Assembly: GCA_963707895.1 (NCBI GenBank)
Contig: CAVPRS010000005.1
Location: 62,001 to 126,000 of the forward strand
DNA from: Fodinibacter sp963707895
GTDB lineage: Bacteria; Actinomycetota; Actinomycetes; Actinomycetales; Dermatophilaceae
Length of the DNA: 64,000 nucleotides
Direction: 5' to 3'
In this document: positions 62,544 through 64,000 of the stretch, one piece after another
Numbering within the stretch: position 1 is the first letter of the stretch
Layout of the letters: every line of letters starts with the position of its first letter
Made by a program: the position numbers and the translations under genes
Notes under the pieces: generated by a model
What the model saw: only the letters and a program-made list of their open reading frames with translations
The model's database searches: none
Told to the model about the DNA's origin: nothing

Positions 62544-63932
62544 ATGACCCACGTCGCGAGCCCCGACGCCGCACCCGCCGCCGCCCCGCCGCCCGTCGTC
62601 GGGGGCCGGTACGCCCCGATCCTCGGCCTGCGACGCAATGCCGTCGAGTACGCCGAGGGCATGTGGCGGCAGCACGGCGACCTCGTGCACATGGTGGTCG
62701 GCCCGCCGGGGGCCAGCCGCGACGTCTGGTGGGTGCACCACCCCGACGGCGCCGCCCGGGTCCTCTCCGGCAGCTCGTGGCGCGCCTACGCCAAGCGCGA
62801 CCAGGTGCACGACGAGATCGTCCGCTGGCTCGGGCCCGGCCTGCTCACCGCCGAGGGCGAGGACTGGACCCGCCAGAAACGCCTCCTCCAGCCGGTGTTC
62901 ACCAAGGTCGCCGTCGACGGCTACGCCGCGCTGATGGTCGACGAGATCGAGACCGTGGTCGGCGAGTGGGACATGACCGACGAACCGGTCGTCGACCTCG
63001 GCGACCAGATGCAACGGCTCACCCTGCGGGTGGTGCTCAAGGCGCTCTTCGGGGACTCCGCCGACGACGTCGTACCCCACGTGCGCGCCTCGTTCCCCGC
63101 CGTCTCCGACACGATCATGCGCCGCGGGCTGGGTGCGGTGCGGCTGCCGGCCGGCATCCCGACCGCCCGGGTGCGCCGCGGTCGGGCCGCGCGCGACGAC
63201 CTGTTCGGGGTGTGCGACGCGATCGTGGCCGGCCGCCGCGAGGGGCGCACCACCGGCGAGACCGACCTGCTCAGCCTGCTGCTCGCCGCGCGCGACGGCG
63301 ACGAGCGGCTCGACGACGAGGAGGTGCGCAGCCAGGTGCTGCTCTTCATGCTCGCGGGGCACGAGACGACGGCGATCGCCCTGACCTTCGCGCTGCACCT
63401 GCTCGGCCGCCACCAGGACGTGCAGGACAGCGTGCGCGACGAGGTCCGCGCGGTGCTCGGCGACCGGTCCCCCACGGCGGCCTCGGTCGCAGGGCTGCCG
63501 CTGACGACGGCGGTGCTCAAGGAGGCCATGCGGCTCTACCCCTCGGCCCCGATCATGGGGCGGCTCTCCGTCGAGGAGGACGACCTGATGGGGCACCGGG
63601 TACCGCCGGGCACCAACGTCGTCGTCGTGCCGTGGACGATCCACCGCCACCCCGACTTCTGGCAGGACCCGCTCGTGTTCGACCCGACGCGCTTCACCGG
63701 CGGCCCGCGCCCCGAGCCGTCGCACCGCTACGCGTGGATGCCGTTCGGCGGCGGTCCGCGGGCCTGCATCGGCCAGCACTTCTCGATGGTCGAGGCCGTG
63801 CTCGCCCTCGCGCTGATCCTGCGCGAGCACCGGGTCACCGCCCGGGCCGACACCGACCAGCTGCCGGTGGGCTCGCTCATCACGCTCTTCCCCACCGAGC
63901 CGGTGCTCGCCCGGGTCGAGCGCCTCGCCTGA
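62544..63932 (+). CDS. cytochrome P450
   Basis: A 462-residue soluble P450: I-helix MLAGHETTAIAL (oxygen-activating Thr), ExxR in KEAMRLYP, heme-binding FGGGPRACIGQHFS with the proximal cysteine at about residue 407. No membrane anchor. No dedicated ferredoxin gene lies within the window. Substrate unknown; CYP subfamily not assigned. Confidence 0.96.
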   Translation: MTHVASPDAAPAAAPPPVVGGRYAPILGLRRNAVEYAEGMWRQHGDLVHMVVGPPGASRDVWWVHHPDGAARVLSGSSWRAYAKRDQVHDEIVRWLGPGLLTAEGEDWTRQKRLLQPVFTKVAVDGYAALMVDEIETVVGEWDMTDEPVVDLGDQMQRLTLRVVLKALFGDSADDVVPHVRASFPAVSDTIMRRGLGAVRLPAGIPTARVRRGRAARDDLFGVCDAIVAGRREGRTTGETDLLSLLLAARDGDERLDDEEVRSQVLLFMLAGHETTAIALTFALHLLGRHQDVQDSVRDEVRAVLGDRSPTAASVAGLPLTTAVLKEAMRLYPSAPIMGRLSVEEDDLMGHRVPPGTNVVVVPWTIHRHPDFWQDPLVFDPTRFTGGPRPEPSHRYAWMPFGGGPRACIGQHFSMVEAVLALALILREHRVTARADTDQLPVGSLITLFPTEPVLARVERLA

Positions 63933-63939
63933 GGAGAGC

Positions 63940-63976
63940 GAACTTTCCCGCCATCACAGTGACGGCGGGGAAGTTC
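63940..63976 (+). terminator. terminator after the P450 gene
   Basis: Arms GAACTTTCCCGCC (63940-63952) and GGCGGGGAAGTTC (63964-63976), one G-T wobble, with an inner TCAC/GTGA pairing; 7 bp after the stop. Confidence 0.65.
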
Positions 63977-64000
63977 CGGGAGGGCGCGGAAGCTTCCGCG

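Overview
The window is chromosomal DNA of a high-GC actinobacterium. Codons end almost uniformly in G or C, genes are packed in short units with ATGA/GTGA stop-start overlaps, and the gene set is typical of the phylum (WhiB7, mycoredoxin, AdnAB, DUF3107, SigE-type sigma factor, AfsR-like regulator). The first 26.6 kb keeps the gene order of the Mycobacterium tuberculosis Rv3195-Rv3213c neighbourhood as I remember it. The gene content suggests a member of the Micrococcales, possibly Intrasporangiaceae; that placement is inference.

Layout. 1-5.4 kb: DUF2342 metalloprotease-like protein (cut by the window edge), NUDIX hydrolase, YgjP-type peptidase, DUF5679 zinc protein, an Rv3196-like protein, ABC1 kinase, a zinc-ribbon protein and an HhH-GPD repair protein. 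5.5-6.6 kb: whiB7 with a long leader holding an upstream ORF and a terminator-like attenuator. 6.6-18 kb: repair and redox genes uvrD2, mrx1, nudC, a phosphotransferase and the adnA-adnB motor-nuclease pair. 18-26.6 kb: methyltransferase, moeZ, TetR regulator, DUF3107, YeaQ/GlsB membrane protein, ferritin-like protein, RhlE helicase, alcohol dehydrogenase, ParA-like ATPase. 26.6-36.4 kb: LysR regulator, GNAT, VOC protein, RecB-type nuclease, L-serine dehydratase, DinB protein, methyltransferases, purU, marC and a PHP phosphoesterase. 36.5-43.8 kb: SigE-type sigma factor with a membrane partner, MaoC, a 1056-residue AfsR-like regulator facing a DrrAB-type exporter. 43.9-51.8 kb: glpK, three tandem serine beta-lactamase-like exported proteins, DUF2332, aminopeptidase P and a PIG-L deacetylase. 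51.8-59.3 kb: a Crp/Fnr regulator, a small Cys/His-rich ORF, and a coupled operon of hybrid histidine kinase, receiver, receiver-nucleotide cyclase and PGM1-like ATP-grasp ligase. 59.4-64 kb: cell-wall-binding VanY-type carboxypeptidase, acyl-CoA dehydrogenase and a cytochrome P450.

How the genes work together: AdnAB, UvrD2, the HhH-GPD protein and the stand-alone RecB-like nuclease form a DNA-repair island beside redox and NAD enzymes. WhiB7 with its leader looks like an antibiotic-sensing switch. The 52.8-58.6 kb operon couples sensing to cyclic-nucleotide synthesis and to an ATP-grasp ligase of unknown substrate, next to a possible cyclic-nucleotide receptor; it is the best candidate here for an undescribed system.

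Two global features stand out. Many genes carry a TANNNT hexamer 6-8 nt before the start codon, which indicates widespread leaderless transcription. Six genes carry about 15 single-base frame breaks, mostly in GC runs; sequencing error is likely because the coding signal resumes intact after each. No rRNA, tRNA, CRISPR array or insertion sequence was seen.
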